From positions 169,979-233,978 of the forward strand of contig NZ_JACOPX010000014.1 in NCBI RefSeq assembly GCF_015461835.1: a stretch of 64,000 nucleotides of DNA, in the 5' to 3' direction. Position 1 is the stretch's first letter. Each line of letters opens with the position of its first letter. The DNA comes from Pseudomonas neuropathica (GTDB lineage: Bacteria > Pseudomonadota > Gammaproteobacteria > Pseudomonadales > Pseudomonadaceae). This document shows, one piece after another, positions 55,374 through 63,881 of this stretch. The position numbers were made by a program, and so were the translations under genes. The notes beneath the pieces are model-generated. The model did no database searches. It worked only from the letters and a program-made list of their open reading frames with translations, and was not told the origin of the DNA.

Positions 55374-56375
55374 TTAACCCTTCAACCAAACCCCTTTCCC
55401 AGCCAGCCGCGTCCGATCATGGGCCACGCTGAAATCCTGCTCCGGCCCCTTCGGCACAACCCCAGTCGGATTGATCGTCTTGTGACTGCCGTAGTAGTGA
55501 TTCTTGATGTGATGGAAATCCACCGTCTCGGCAATCCCCGGCAACTGATACATCTCCCGCAGCCAGTTCGACAGGTTCGGATAATCGGCAATGCGCCGCA
55601 GATTGCACTTGAAGTGGCCGTGATACACCGCATCAAACCGGATGATCGTAGTGAACAGGCGCACGTCAGCTTCAGTGAGGTATTCGCCGCTCAGATAGCG
55701 GTTTGCGCTTAAAACGCCTTCAAGGTGATCGAGTTCGGCAAACACCTCATCGAACGCTTCTTCATAAGCTTGTTGCGACGTCGCAAAACCTGCGCGATAC
55801 ACGCCGTTGTTCACCGCCGGATAAATCCGCTCGTTCAGCGCATCGATCTCGCCGCGTAATGGCGCCGGATAGAAATCCAGATCATTGCCGGTCAAACCAT
55901 CAAACGCGCTGTTGAACATGCGGATGATTTCCGCCGATTCATTACTGACGATGCGCTTGAGCTTCTTGTCCCACAGCACCGGCACGGTGACGCGGCCGGT
56001 GTAATCGGCAGTGTCGGCGGTATAGCGCTGATGCATGAATTCAAAGCCATCGAGTTTGTCGCCGGTTGAGCCGAGCGCCGTGTCGAAGGTCCAGCCATTT
56101 TCCAGCATCAACCAACTGACCACCGAGACGTCGATGAGACTTTCCAGGCCTTTGAGTTTGCGCAGGATTAGCGTGCGATGCGCCCACGGACAGGCGAGCG
56201 AAACATAGAGGTGATAGCGCCCGGCCTCCGCGACAAAACCGCCTTCACCGCTGGGGCCGGGTTCGCCGTTCGCGGTCACCCAGTTGCGGCGCTTGGCCTG
56301 TTCGCGCTGGAAGGCGCCGTCCTTGCTGCTTTCGTACCACTTGTCCTGCCAGTGGCCATCGACGAGTAAACCCAT
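55374..56375 (-). CDS. yqjG: Glutathionyl-hydroquinone reductase (YqjG/Xi-class GST)
   Basis: This 333-aa protein is read from ATG 56375 (MGLLVDGHW). The active cysteine is C62 in SLACPWAHR, with NESAEIIRMFN and a C-terminal all-helical GST domain ending HHIKNHYYGSHKTINPTGVVPKGP, all diagnostic of the family. It removes glutathione from glutathionyl-hydroquinones and similar adducts. It is convergent with cysG. Confidence 0.93.
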   Translation of the reverse strand: MGLLVDGHWQDKWYESSKDGAFQREQAKRRNWVTANGEPGPSGEGGFVAEAGRYHLYVSLACPWAHRTLILRKLKGLESLIDVSVVSWLMLENGWTFDTALGSTGDKLDGFEFMHQRYTADTADYTGRVTVPVLWDKKLKRIVSNESAEIIRMFNSAFDGLTGNDLDFYPAPLRGEIDALNERIYPAVNNGVYRAGFATSQQAYEEAFDEVFAELDHLEGVLSANRYLSGEYLTEADVRLFTTIIRFDAVYHGHFKCNLRRIADYPNLSNWLREMYQLPGIAETVDFHHIKNHYYGSHKTINPTGVVPKGPEQDFSVAHDRTRLAGKGVWLKG

Positions 56376-56466
56376 GATCAAGACTCCGTAAACCAATAAT
56401 CGTTGGAGTCGAGTCTATTCCGATGAGTTCGAACAAAAAGCGCAAAGATCAGGCGCGAATGATCGG

Positions 56467-57468
56467 TTAAATCGATTTGTTCCGCGCGGCCCAGTAGTGC
56501 TCGGCGGTTGCGAAGGCTTGCTCACGGCTTTGACCGAGACCGCGCAAGGCCAGCGCCATGGTCGCAATCAAGGCCATTTGCGGGTAACTGTCGACCACCT
56601 CGCCACGCCATACGGCTTTCAGGTGTTCGACGTCCAGGGTCGCCGGTTTGACGTGGCGTTGCGCCGACAATTGCGGCCATTCCTCGTCCCAGCTCTCGCC
56701 GCCGGTGGTGCCGTAGAGGTGGCTGTCGGCATCCGGGTTGATCTCGATTTCGCCGCCATCGCCTTTGACCACAATCGCCGTGTCGCCAAGCAATCCGCTG
56801 GCATCGCGGTGTACCGCCTGATAACCAGGGTGAAAAATGCTTTGCAGGCCGCAGCGTGCGCCCAGCGGATTGAGAATCCGCGCCAGGGAATGGATCGGTG
56901 AGCGCAGGCCCAAGGTGTTGCGCAGGTCGATCATGTTCTGCAGCTGCGGCGCCCAGTCCACTAACGGCATGAACGCCAGCCCGCCGTCGTCCAGTGCCGC
57001 GCCGACCTGTTGCCAGGTGCGGCACAGCGGAATGTTCAATTCACCAAGCAATTGCTCGCTGTACAGACGCCCGGCGGTGTGTGCGCCGCCGCCGTGCATG
57101 AAAATGCGCACGCCGTTCTGTGCCAGGCACTTGGCTGCCAGCAGATACCACGGCAGATGACGCTTCTTGCCAGCGTAAGTCGGCCAGTCCAGATCGACGT
57201 TCAGTGCCGGCGCCTGCAAGCGGTCACGAAGGGCTTCGGTGAAGCCGGCCATTTCCTCGGCGCTTTCTTCCTTGTGCCGCAGCAACATCAGGAACGCGCC
57301 GAGCTGGGTGTCTTCAACCTTGTCGTCGAGCACCATGCCCATGGCTTCGCGCGCCTCTTCGCGGGTCAGGTCGCGAGCGCCACGTTTGCCTTTGCCGAGA
57401 ATCCGCACGAATTGGGCGAACGGGTGTTCGGCAGGCGTTTCGAGGGTCAGCGCTGGAAAGTCGGTCAT
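56467..57468 (-). CDS. ybiB: YbiB-like glycosyl transferase family protein (TrpD2)
   Basis: This 333-aa protein is read from ATG 57468 (MTDFPALTLETPAEH). It has the anthranilate phosphoribosyltransferase fold: an N-terminal helical domain (LTREEAREAMGMVLDD) and an alpha/beta domain with GGGAHTAGR and KGDGGEIEINPDAD. Catalytic residues of true TrpD are changed, and E. coli YbiB is a nucleic-acid-binding protein. The start overlaps the tusE stop by 4 bp, so it belongs to the sulfur-relay operon. A much longer open frame to 58008 is an artefact over tusE and tusB. Confidence 0.88.
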   Translation of the reverse strand: MTDFPALTLETPAEHPFAQFVRILGKGKRGARDLTREEAREAMGMVLDDKVEDTQLGAFLMLLRHKEESAEEMAGFTEALRDRLQAPALNVDLDWPTYAGKKRHLPWYLLAAKCLAQNGVRIFMHGGGAHTAGRLYSEQLLGELNIPLCRTWQQVGAALDDGGLAFMPLVDWAPQLQNMIDLRNTLGLRSPIHSLARILNPLGARCGLQSIFHPGYQAVHRDASGLLGDTAIVVKGDGGEIEINPDADSHLYGTTGGESWDEEWPQLSAQRHVKPATLDVEHLKAVWRGEVVDSYPQMALIATMALALRGLGQSREQAFATAEHYWAARNKSI

Positions 57469-57800
57469 AAGCAATTCGTCGGTTTGGGCAGGCCCGCCAG
57501 TTTCGCGGCGAGTTTGGCAGGGGTGCCTTTGAACAGTCGGTTGAGGTGCAGGCTGTTGCCTTTGTCCGGGCCGAGTTTCAACGCGGTGTACTTGATCAGC
57601 GGCCGGGTGGCCGGGGACAGCTGGAATTCTTCGTAGAAGCTGCGCAGCAGTTCGAGGACTTCCCAGTGTTCGGCGGTCAACTCGATCTCTTCGGCAGCGG
57701 CGAGGGCGCTGGCAACGTCTGCAGACCAGTCGCTGAGGTCGACGAGAAAACCGTCCTTGTCCAGTTCGATGGCGCGGGCGCCGACGGTCATGGAATTCAT
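57465..57800 (-). CDS. tusE: Sulfurtransferase TusE (DsrC family)
   Basis: This 111-aa protein is read from ATG 57800. The DsrC pattern is visible: DKDGFLVDLSDWSADVA, LTAEHWEVLELLRSFYEEF and a penultimate cysteine (PTNCL) on the flexible C-terminus that carries persulfide from TusD to MnmA. It overlaps tusB and ybiB by 4 bp each. Confidence 0.94.
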   Translation of the reverse strand: MNSMTVGARAIELDKDGFLVDLSDWSADVASALAAAEEIELTAEHWEVLELLRSFYEEFQLSPATRPLIKYTALKLGPDKGNSLHLNRLFKGTPAKLAAKLAGLPKPTNCL

Positions 57801-58090
57801 AGCCAGCTGTTGACCTTGTCGTGGTGGATCGACAGCTCGACGAAGGCCGGGTAATCGATGGCGTCGGCCCAATCCGGGACTTCGATGGCGCGAGCCTGTG
57901 CATCTTCGGCCAGAACCAACAATTTGATCTGGCGGTTTTGCAGATCGGTGAATGGCGCTGTACCCGGTTGCAATGCATAGACGGCATCGCCGGACAGCAG
58001 CAGGGCATCAGCGCTGCCGATCAGGCGCAGGCAACTGCTCAGGCGATCATCGCCGAACGGGGAATGAGACAACACATGCAAAGTCGACAT
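57797..58090 (-). CDS. tusB: Sulfur relay protein TusB
   Basis: This 97-aa subunit belongs to the TusBCD hexamer. STLHVLSHSPFGDDRLSSCLRL and DALLLSGDAVYAL are typical of the DsrH/TusB family. It starts one base before the end of tusC and overlaps tusE by 4 bp. Confidence 0.93.
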   Translation of the reverse strand: MSTLHVLSHSPFGDDRLSSCLRLIGSADALLLSGDAVYALQPGTAPFTDLQNRQIKLLVLAEDAQARAIEVPDWADAIDYPAFVELSIHHDKVNSWL

Positions 58091-58446
58091 CAGAGGGTGA
58101 TCACCTGGTCGTAACGGTCAATAAGGGCGGTGATTTGCTCGGCGGCCAGCGGCTGCGCTTCGTCCAGCGACAGATTGCCGAGACCACGTGTGCTGGCGCT
58201 GTCGGCGCAGTAAAACAGTTCTTCTACACCAAACATTGGCAGTGCCTGCAGGTTGGCGCTGAGGTCTTTCTGTTGCAGGGCCTTGGCGTTCTGCCCGGCG
58301 GCGAGTTGCAGTACGCCATCATCGAGAAACAACAGGCCGATCGGCAGATCGAAGGCGCCGCCGGCCAGCACGATGTCCAGCGCTTCGCGGGCCGCGGGGC
58401 CTGACCATGGCGACTGGCGGCTGATGATCAACAGGGACTTGGCCAT
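58090..58446 (-). CDS. tusC: Sulfur relay protein TusC
   Basis: This 118-aa DsrF-family subunit is read from ATG 58446 (MAKSLLIISRQSPWSG). SARGREALD-like GPAAREALDIVLAGGAFDLPIGLLFLDDGV is the family block. It lies between tusD and tusB, which is the usual order. Confidence 0.93.
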   Translation of the reverse strand: MAKSLLIISRQSPWSGPAAREALDIVLAGGAFDLPIGLLFLDDGVLQLAAGQNAKALQQKDLSANLQALPMFGVEELFYCADSASTRGLGNLSLDEAQPLAAEQITALIDRYDQVITL

Positions 58447-58447
58447 C

Positions 58448-58840
58448 TCACGCACCTCCGAAGCAGATCAAGCGGTCAGCGTCTTGCACCGCGTCATGCA
58501 ACTGACCGAGGCCGGACAATTCCCACGGCGCGCTGACGGAAACGGCGTCACGCTGATAGCGCTTGGCTTCTTCAGCGTCCAGCACGCCACGGCGCAGGGC
58601 GGCGGCGATACACACAACGCCGTCGAGCTTTTGTTCGGTGATGAAGGTGCGCCATTGTTTGGGCAGGTCCGGTTCGTCCTGCGGGGTGACCACCGCGTCC
58701 GAAGCGTTGTAAACGCCGTCCTGATAGAAAAACAGCCGGACAATTTCATGCCCGCCGGCCAGCGCTGCTTGTGCAAATAGCAGGGCGCGGCGCGAGGAGG
58801 GCGCATGGGCGGCGGAAAACAGCGCAATGGCGAACTTCAT
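58448..58840 (-). CDS. tusD: Sulfurtransferase TusD
   Basis: This 130-aa DsrE-family subunit is read from ATG 58840 (MKFAIALFSAAHAPSSRRALLFAQAAL). The persulfide-carrying cysteine is in KLDGVVCIAAALRRGVLD. It accepts sulfur from TusA and passes it to TusE. It is first in the tusDCBE-ybiB operon. The open frame extends 34 codons upstream into repeat sequence and is not used. Confidence 0.94.
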   Translation of the reverse strand: MKFAIALFSAAHAPSSRRALLFAQAALAGGHEIVRLFFYQDGVYNASDAVVTPQDEPDLPKQWRTFITEQKLDGVVCIAAALRRGVLDAEEAKRYQRDAVSVSAPWELSGLGQLHDAVQDADRLICFGGA

Positions 58841-58924
58841 GACGGACTCGATCAGCAAAACTGCGGCCATGATAAAGCATTGCAGACCGCAAAGGATCGC
58901 AGCGCTTGCAGCGAAACACGATCT

Positions 58925-59022
58925 CTGTGGGAGCAGCGGCACGCTGCGATCTGTTGATCTTGATCTTTAAAAGCAAGATCAACAGATCGCAGCCTCGTTT
59001 CACTCGACAGCTCCTACAGGGG
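58925..59022. repeat. Diverged inverted repeat of family 2
   Basis: The central arms GCGATCTGTTGATCTTGATC and its complement pair almost perfectly. The outer parts are a CTGTGGGAGC variant at one end and CTCCTACAG at the other. It lies between tusD and the DUF1275 gene. Confidence 0.8.
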
Positions 59023-59040
59023 ATTGGGGTGAGGTCTCAA

Positions 59041-59745
59041 TCAACGCGGCATGTAACCCAACTGCCAGCGCCGTGGGATTTTCAGCGATAGCAGCCCGAT
59101 CATTGCGGCCAGCAAACCGCTGACAAACATCGCCTTCAGCCCCCAATGGTGTTCCAGCACCGCGCCCAGAATCGCGCCAATAAACATCCCGCTCCAGGGC
59201 ACCAGTTGCACCCGCCAGCCACTGCGCCGTTCGCCCAGCATCCAGCGGCCCAATCCACGGCCGAACCGCGACAACGCGCCAGTCACGTAAGTCAGCCCGA
59301 CCGGCAAGCCATTCACTTCTTCGACCGCCGCGTTGAGCATGCCCATCGCAATGATCGCCGCCATCAGCGCCGGCAGTTGGGGTTCGAATGGCCAGACCGC
59401 CGCCGCGCACAGCAGGGTGGCGATACACAGCAGCAGTGGCAGCGCCCGGCGTCCGCCGAAACGTGCGACGACAACACCCAAAGCGTTACCGACAACGAAA
59501 GTTGCGACGAGAATCACCAGGCGCACGGTCAACCCGACCTCGCCATCGCTGATCGCCACGGCGAGTCGAGTGGTGTTGCCGCTCATGAACGAGACGAAAT
59601 CGCCGCTGGCCATAAAGCCAATGGCATCGGTCATGCCGGCCAGCACCGAGAGGCTGGCCACCAGCGCCAGACCCACTCGACCGCGCCACTTTTGCGTGTG
59701 CAGATGGCCGGGGCTGGCGCGGTGAGTCGAGGCGGATGGCAGCAT
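59041..59745 (-). CDS. DUF1275 (YoaK) family membrane protein
   Basis: This 234-aa protein has six hydrophobic helices. LSVLAGMTDAIGFMASGDFVSFMSGNTTRLAV and GLPVGLTYVTGALSRFGRGLG are the two conserved blocks of the YoaK/DUF1275 family, a group without an established function. It has no operon partner: the flanking DUF6388-like gene ends 25 bp upstream on the same strand and may be co-transcribed. Confidence 0.88.
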   Translation of the reverse strand: MLPSASTHRASPGHLHTQKWRGRVGLALVASLSVLAGMTDAIGFMASGDFVSFMSGNTTRLAVAISDGEVGLTVRLVILVATFVVGNALGVVVARFGGRRALPLLLCIATLLCAAAVWPFEPQLPALMAAIIAMGMLNAAVEEVNGLPVGLTYVTGALSRFGRGLGRWMLGERRSGWRVQLVPWSGMFIGAILGAVLEHHWGLKAMFVSGLLAAMIGLLSLKIPRRWQLGYMPR

Positions 59746-59770
59746 CGGTAGAAGTGTCCTTGGGCGGCGG

Positions 59771-60100
59771 TTAGGGTTCTATGCCATACAGATCGCAATA
59801 TTCCAGCCAGCCCATATGAGCCATTTCTGCGACTTCACGATGCACCTCAAGGCGCTGCGCTTGGTATTCCTCAGGCGTTGCGGCCGTCAGTAGCAGTGTC
59901 AGCTCCCAGGCAAACAGACCTTGTTGTTCCGCCTCGGCCTCGAACGCTTCATGCAGTCGTTCTTCACGATACTGCGCCTGAGTTTCGCCTTTGGCCTGAG
60001 CCAGTAGCGGGTTGAGGTGGTCGAGGGATTCGCGCAGTTCGGGACGCGCGTCGAGAAATACTTTCAGGGCGTGTTCATGTCGCTGGTCGGTAGGCGCCAT
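59771..60100 (-). CDS. Small acidic protein, DUF6388-like
   Basis: This 109-aa protein is read from ATG 60100 (MAPTDQRHEHALKVFLDARPELRESL). It is glutamate-rich, helical and soluble, and ends in MGWLEYCDLYGIEP. I associate it with a Pseudomonas family listed as DUF6388, with moderate certainty. No function is known. The open frame extends 56 codons upstream over sequence of different composition. Confidence 0.7.
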   Translation of the reverse strand: MAPTDQRHEHALKVFLDARPELRESLDHLNPLLAQAKGETQAQYREERLHEAFEAEAEQQGLFAWELTLLLTAATPEEYQAQRLEVHREVAEMAHMGWLEYCDLYGIEP

Positions 60101-60234
60101 GTGTTTTCCTTGTGAGGCTGATGACCTTAGGTTGCCGCAGCGGCCTGCGCCTGTCGCGCTATAAATGCAGTAAAGCAGAACGATTCCTGCTGCTGCGATG
60201 ATACAGTCCGCTTTTTTCTGAATGAGCGAATGCA

Positions 60235-60585
60235 ATGCGAATTCTGATGGTAGCGCTGGCCGCGACACTGCTGGCCGGTTGCGCAGGCTCGGTGATGGAC
60301 GATGCTCGCACGAAAACCCCGTACAAGGTATTGACGTCGGACAAAGCCGAAAAAGACGTGGCGCGTTGTGTGCAGTTCGGCTGGCAGGACGAAGCGGTGT
60401 TTGGCGTGGATGCGGCGGCGTATCTGGAACCGCGTAAATCGGGCGGTACGACGGTGTATACCCGTTCGGCAGAGTCTTTTGTCGATGTGCTCACCGAAGC
60501 ATCGGGTACGACGCTGAATTACTACGCGCAGAAGGATGATTTTGTCGCCAAGCGCCGGTTGGCGGCTTTAGCGACTTGCCTCTGA
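60235..60585 (+). CDS. Small lipoprotein
   Basis: This 116-aa protein has a lipoprotein signal (MRILMVALAATLLAGC, lipobox LLAGC, lipidated C16). A +2 alanine favours outer-membrane sorting. The mature part of about 100 residues has two further cysteines (ARCVQFGW and the near-terminal ATCL) that could form a disulfide. No known domain is recognised. Confidence 0.82.
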   Translation: MRILMVALAATLLAGCAGSVMDDARTKTPYKVLTSDKAEKDVARCVQFGWQDEAVFGVDAAAYLEPRKSGGTTVYTRSAESFVDVLTEASGTTLNYYAQKDDFVAKRRLAALATCL

Positions 60586-60608
60586 TCATGCGTTGACGCG
60601 GCTGTCGG

Positions 60609-60677
60609 CATCGTGAGCAGGCTCACTCCTACCGTGGAATGCATTCCAAATGTGGGAGCGAGCCTGCTCCGGGCGGC
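60609..60677. repeat. REP pair (family 1)
   Basis: GTGAGCAGGCTCACTCCTAC and a GTGGGAGCGAGCCTGCTC copy form inverted arms around about 20 nt. They lie between convergent genes. Confidence 0.8.
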
Positions 60678-60701
60678 GTTCCGACGAAGGGGTCGGTACA
60701 T

Positions 60702-61127
60702 TCAACCTACAAGTCGCTTCTGGAAAAAATGCCGCTTGTGCCCCGGCGGATAATCGACAATCTCACCAAACTGGCTGTACCCGAGTTTCTTGTAGAACTC
60801 CGGTGCCTGAAAGTCGAACGTGTCGAGCCATGCGCCGATGCAACCTTTCTCCCGCGCCAGCTCTTCGGCCATGCGCATCAGCTTCGAGCCAATACCCTGG
60901 CCCCGGCCTGCTTCAGGCACTGACAGCAAATCGATGAACAACCACTGGCAGACCAGCCGGCCATAGAGTCCACCCAGAATCTGATCGTGATCGTCACGCA
61001 CCAGCAGGGTGAGCGGTTCGGATACCGCGATCCCGGCCTTGGCCACGTTATAGGCATGCAGGGGCGCCAAAATTGCCTGGCGTTCTTCTTCTGTGGAATG
61101 TTGTGACAACTCGATGCGCAAGTTCAT
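60702..61127 (-). CDS. GNAT family N-acetyltransferase
   Basis: This 141-aa protein has the GNAT fold with the acetyl-CoA loop in LSVPEAGRGQGIGSKLMRMAEELA and the C-terminal FQAPEFYKKLGYSQFGEIVDYPPGHKRHFFQK. It resembles small unassigned Pseudomonas acetyltransferases. Substrate unknown. It has no operon partner. Confidence 0.87.
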   Translation of the reverse strand: MNLRIELSQHSTEEERQAILAPLHAYNVAKAGIAVSEPLTLLVRDDHDQILGGLYGRLVCQWLFIDLLSVPEAGRGQGIGSKLMRMAEELAREKGCIGAWLDTFDFQAPEFYKKLGYSQFGEIVDYPPGHKRHFFQKRLVG

Positions 61128-61273
61128 GCCTGACTTCCTTGTGGTTTGAACCCGCAGCCTATCCTGCCGGGCGGTGATCTTCCAAGCCCTCTCAACCCGG
61201 TGGAACTGCCGCTCACGCGCCGGGGTCTAGCTCTTACAGCGTCATTCCAGCACGCGGTTGATGAGGATCCCCC

Positions 61274-61711
61274 ATGAATATTTTCGAAGCCCTTCGCGAA
61301 AGCCATGAGCGCCAGCGTAGCTACGCCAAAACCCTGATCGAAACCAGCGGCGACACCCCGGAGCGGGTCGAGGCTTACAAACAACTCAAAGCCGAACTCC
61401 AGGCCCACGAAACCGCCGAAGAACGCCATTTCTACATTCCGTTGATGGAGCTTGACGAGGGTGTTGATCTGAGCCGCCATGCCATCGCTGAACACCATGA
61501 AATGGACGAGATGATGGAAGAACTCGACGAGACCGAGATGTCCAGTCCGGCGTGGTTGGCAACCGCGAAGAAGCTGTCGGACAAGGTTCATCATCATTTG
61601 AAAGAAGAAGAGCAGAAGTTCTTCCAGATGGCCGGCAAATTGCTCAATGAGAAACAGAAAGTACAACTCGCCGGGCAATACGAAAAGGAGTTCCAGGCAC
61701 AGTTGTCGTGA
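61274..61711 (+). CDS. Hemerythrin-domain protein
   Basis: This 145-aa four-helix protein has histidines and acidic residues placed for a di-iron site: RESHERQR, ETAEERHFYIPL, AEHHEMDEMMEEL and VHHHLKEEEQKFF. The single-domain, soluble form may sense or store oxygen, nitric oxide or iron. AGGATC before the ATG serves as ribosome binding site. Confidence 0.88.
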   Translation: MNIFEALRESHERQRSYAKTLIETSGDTPERVEAYKQLKAELQAHETAEERHFYIPLMELDEGVDLSRHAIAEHHEMDEMMEELDETEMSSPAWLATAKKLSDKVHHHLKEEEQKFFQMAGKLLNEKQKVQLAGQYEKEFQAQLS

Positions 61712-61888
61712 GTACTGAATGGCAGTTTTTGCAGCGTCGGCGTGTAATCTTTTGGCGTCATCTCGGGTGGGTATTATCGTAAAAGACTGGATATACATCC
61801 AGTGTTTGCAGCGTTTTGCTGGCCTTCATCCGTTGACTGCGACAAAACCGCCGATGGACAAAAAATTCGCCTCCGTTAGCTTGAAGGC

Positions 61889-61907
61889 CTCTCCTCGGAA
61901 AGGAGAG
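61889..61907 (+). promoter_or_regulatory. Leader hairpin with GGA in the loop, possible RsmA/CsrA site
   Basis: CTCTCCT pairs with AGGAGAG around the loop CGGAA, which displays GGA as RsmA/CsrA targets do. A second GGA lies in the ribosome binding site (AACGGAGTG) 13 nt before the LPMO start. The pair fits the two-site arrangement of Gac/Rsm-repressed mRNAs, but neither flank matches the full ACANGGANGU consensus. Confidence 0.45.
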
Positions 61908-61932
61908 TTCTTAAATCAACGGAGTGAAAAAC

Positions 61933-62568
61933 ATGAATCAACCACAAGCACAAACCCAACTGCGACATGGTCGCGTCATCTCTCCTGCCAGCCGCGGTGC
62001 GGTGGCCATTGAGCAAGGACTGCTCGGTGCCTGGCAGGTCAATGAAATGGAAGGCGGGAAAAATTTCCCGGCACTGGCAGCGGGGCCGTTTCCGGCGCCA
62101 TACCAGAGCGACTCGGACAGTGTTACGCCACCGGCCGATGGCTACATCCTCAGCGGCGGCAAGAGTGATGCCCGCGACTGTGTGAACTTCACCAATGAAG
62201 AGATGAGCAAGAAACTCGCTCGTCCGTTCACCTGGCCGCTGCTCAATGTCACCCCGGGGCAGACCCTCGAAATCAAATGGGAATACACCGCGCCGCACAC
62301 CACTCGCGGCTACCGCTGGCTGATCACCAAGGACGGCTGGGACCCGAAACAACGCATCAGCCGCGCGCAACTGGAGGCGCAACCGTTCTTTGAGGACTTC
62401 TACACTCAGGTGCCTTATTACAGCTACCCGAATGAGTTGAAGGCCAAGGTCAATCACGCGGTGAAACTGCCGGCCAACAAGACGGGCCATCATGTGATCG
62501 TGCTGATGTGGATCGTCGCCAACACCGGCAACGCTTTCTATCAGGCCTTCGACGTCGACTTCAAATAA
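61933..62568 (+). CDS. AA10 lytic polysaccharide monooxygenase without signal peptide
   Basis: This 211-aa copper enzyme family oxidatively cleaves chitin or cellulose. Residues 12-20 (HGRVISPAS) are the AA10 N-terminus with the first histidine-brace ligand at H12. The second is the His of EYTAPHTTRGYRWLITKDGWDP, and the C-terminus has GHHVIVLMWIVANTGNAFYQAFDVDF. Eleven residues (MNQPQAQTQLR) precede H12, with no signal peptide. An in-frame TAA at 61912 excludes an upstream extension. The brace needs a free amino group on that histidine, so cleavage after R11 is required for a normal site. It forms an operon with the GH18 gene 43 bp downstream. Confidence 0.88.
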   Translation: MNQPQAQTQLRHGRVISPASRGAVAIEQGLLGAWQVNEMEGGKNFPALAAGPFPAPYQSDSDSVTPPADGYILSGGKSDARDCVNFTNEEMSKKLARPFTWPLLNVTPGQTLEIKWEYTAPHTTRGYRWLITKDGWDPKQRISRAQLEAQPFFEDFYTQVPYYSYPNELKAKVNHAVKLPANKTGHHVIVLMWIVANTGNAFYQAFDVDFK

Positions 62569-62611
62569 CGGCGCTGCGTCGCCAAACCCACACGTTCTGA
62601 AGGATTAGAAC

Positions 62612-63670
62612 ATGTCAAAAATCGATTTCTCTTTAGTGCAAAACGCCGCGAGCGATGCCGCCTCGCTGATGCCGAGCATTGCCGGCAAAAAGATCCTCAT
62701 GGGCTTCTGGCACAACTGGCCCGCAGGCCCGAGCGATGGTTATCGTCAGGGCCGCTTCGCCAGCCTGTCGCTGGAAGAAGTGCCCAAGCAATACAACGTC
62801 GTCGCGGTAGCCTTTATGAAGGGCAGCGGCATTCCGACCTTCAAGCCGTTCAACGTTTCCGATGCCGAGTTCCGCCGTCAGGTCGGTGTGCTCAACAGCC
62901 AAGGGCGGGCCGTGTTGATTTCCCTCGGTGGCGCCGATGCCCACATCGAGTTGCGCAGCGGTCAGGAACAACCGCTGGCCAATGAAATCATCCGTCTGGT
63001 GGAAACCTATGGCTTCGACGGCCTGGATATCGATCTTGAACAGAGTGCGATTGATTTCGCGGCCAACAAGACCGTCCTGCCGGCCGCACTGAAACTGGTC
63101 AAGGATCACTACGCAGGCCAGGGCAAGCACTTCATCATCAGCATGGCCCCGGAGTTTCCATACCTGACCAGCACCGGCAAATACGTGAGCTACCTGCAGT
63201 CACTGGAAGGCTACTACGACTTCATCGCCCCGCAGTTCTACAACCAGGGCGGTGACGGGGTCTGGGTGCCGGAAGCCAACAACGGCGCAGGTGCGTGGAT
63301 TGCGCAGAACAACGATCCGCTAAAGGAGGATTTCCTCTATTACCTGACCGAAAGTCTGGTGACTGGTACTCGCGGCTTCACCAGAATTCCGGCGGACAAG
63401 TTCGTTATCGGCCTGCCGGCCAACAACGATGCGGCGGCCACCGGGTATGTGATCGACAAAACCGTGGTCGGGAATGTCCTCAAGCGTCTGGCGATCAAGG
63501 GGATGCCGATCAAAGGCTTGATGACCTGGTCGGTGAATTGGGACAACGGCAGCAGCAAGGATGGCGTGCCGTACAACTGGGAATTCGGCCGGCGTTATGG
63601 GCCGTTGATTCACGGGATGGGTTCCATTGAGTCGGGGGGCGATGACAGGCTGTCGCACGTCGCTCGCTAG
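62612..63670 (+). CDS. GH18 chitinase, catalytic domain only
   Basis: This 352-aa protein starts at ATG 62612 with AAGGA upstream. The TIM barrel has KILMGFWHNW (beta 1), AVLISLGGA (beta 3) and the catalytic DGLDIDLE motif with D136, D139, D141 and acid/base E143, then DFIAPQFYNQ and GLMTWSVNWD. It resembles the catalytic part of Pseudomonas ChiC but lacks chitin-binding and FnIII domains. No signal peptide is present and an in-frame TAG two codons upstream excludes one. Release by lysis, or by a dedicated or Tc-linked route, would be needed to reach chitin. Confidence 0.93.
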   Translation: MSKIDFSLVQNAASDAASLMPSIAGKKILMGFWHNWPAGPSDGYRQGRFASLSLEEVPKQYNVVAVAFMKGSGIPTFKPFNVSDAEFRRQVGVLNSQGRAVLISLGGADAHIELRSGQEQPLANEIIRLVETYGFDGLDIDLEQSAIDFAANKTVLPAALKLVKDHYAGQGKHFIISMAPEFPYLTSTGKYVSYLQSLEGYYDFIAPQFYNQGGDGVWVPEANNGAGAWIAQNNDPLKEDFLYYLTESLVTGTRGFTRIPADKFVIGLPANNDAAATGYVIDKTVVGNVLKRLAIKGMPIKGLMTWSVNWDNGSSKDGVPYNWEFGRRYGPLIHGMGSIESGGDDRLSHVAR

Positions 63671-63853
63671 GCGAAAAAGACCCGAGTGAATTGCCGTTCA
63701 TCAATGACCCGAGGAATGAGGAACCGGCTCATTGATGGACGGCGCGACGATGCAGTGAATGATTCGGATGAGGCAGATAAAGAGTATGAGGGGTATGCGT
63801 ATGAGCTGTGACGGTTTTTTGTAGTGAGTTGAGAGTATGTATTTGGTTTTTCA
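63671..63853. other. Spacer after the chitinase gene
   Basis: No gene, repeat or clear signal is seen between the chitinase stop and the terminator 184 bp downstream. The sequence becomes AT-richer towards the terminator. Confidence 0.6.
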
Positions 63854-63879
63854 GGGCCTGATTCAACAGGCCCTTTTTT
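63854..63879 (+). terminator. Terminator of the LPMO-chitinase operon
   Basis: GGGCCTG pairs perfectly with CAGGCCC around ATTCAA, followed by six T residues. Confidence 0.9.
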
Positions 63880-63881
63880 GG

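Noticed and set aside
56467..58008. A 513-codon frame that would extend ybiB upstream
   Set aside because: The first 180 codons overlap tusE and tusB in another frame. The true start at 57468 overlaps the tusE stop by 4 bp, as expected for a coupled operon.
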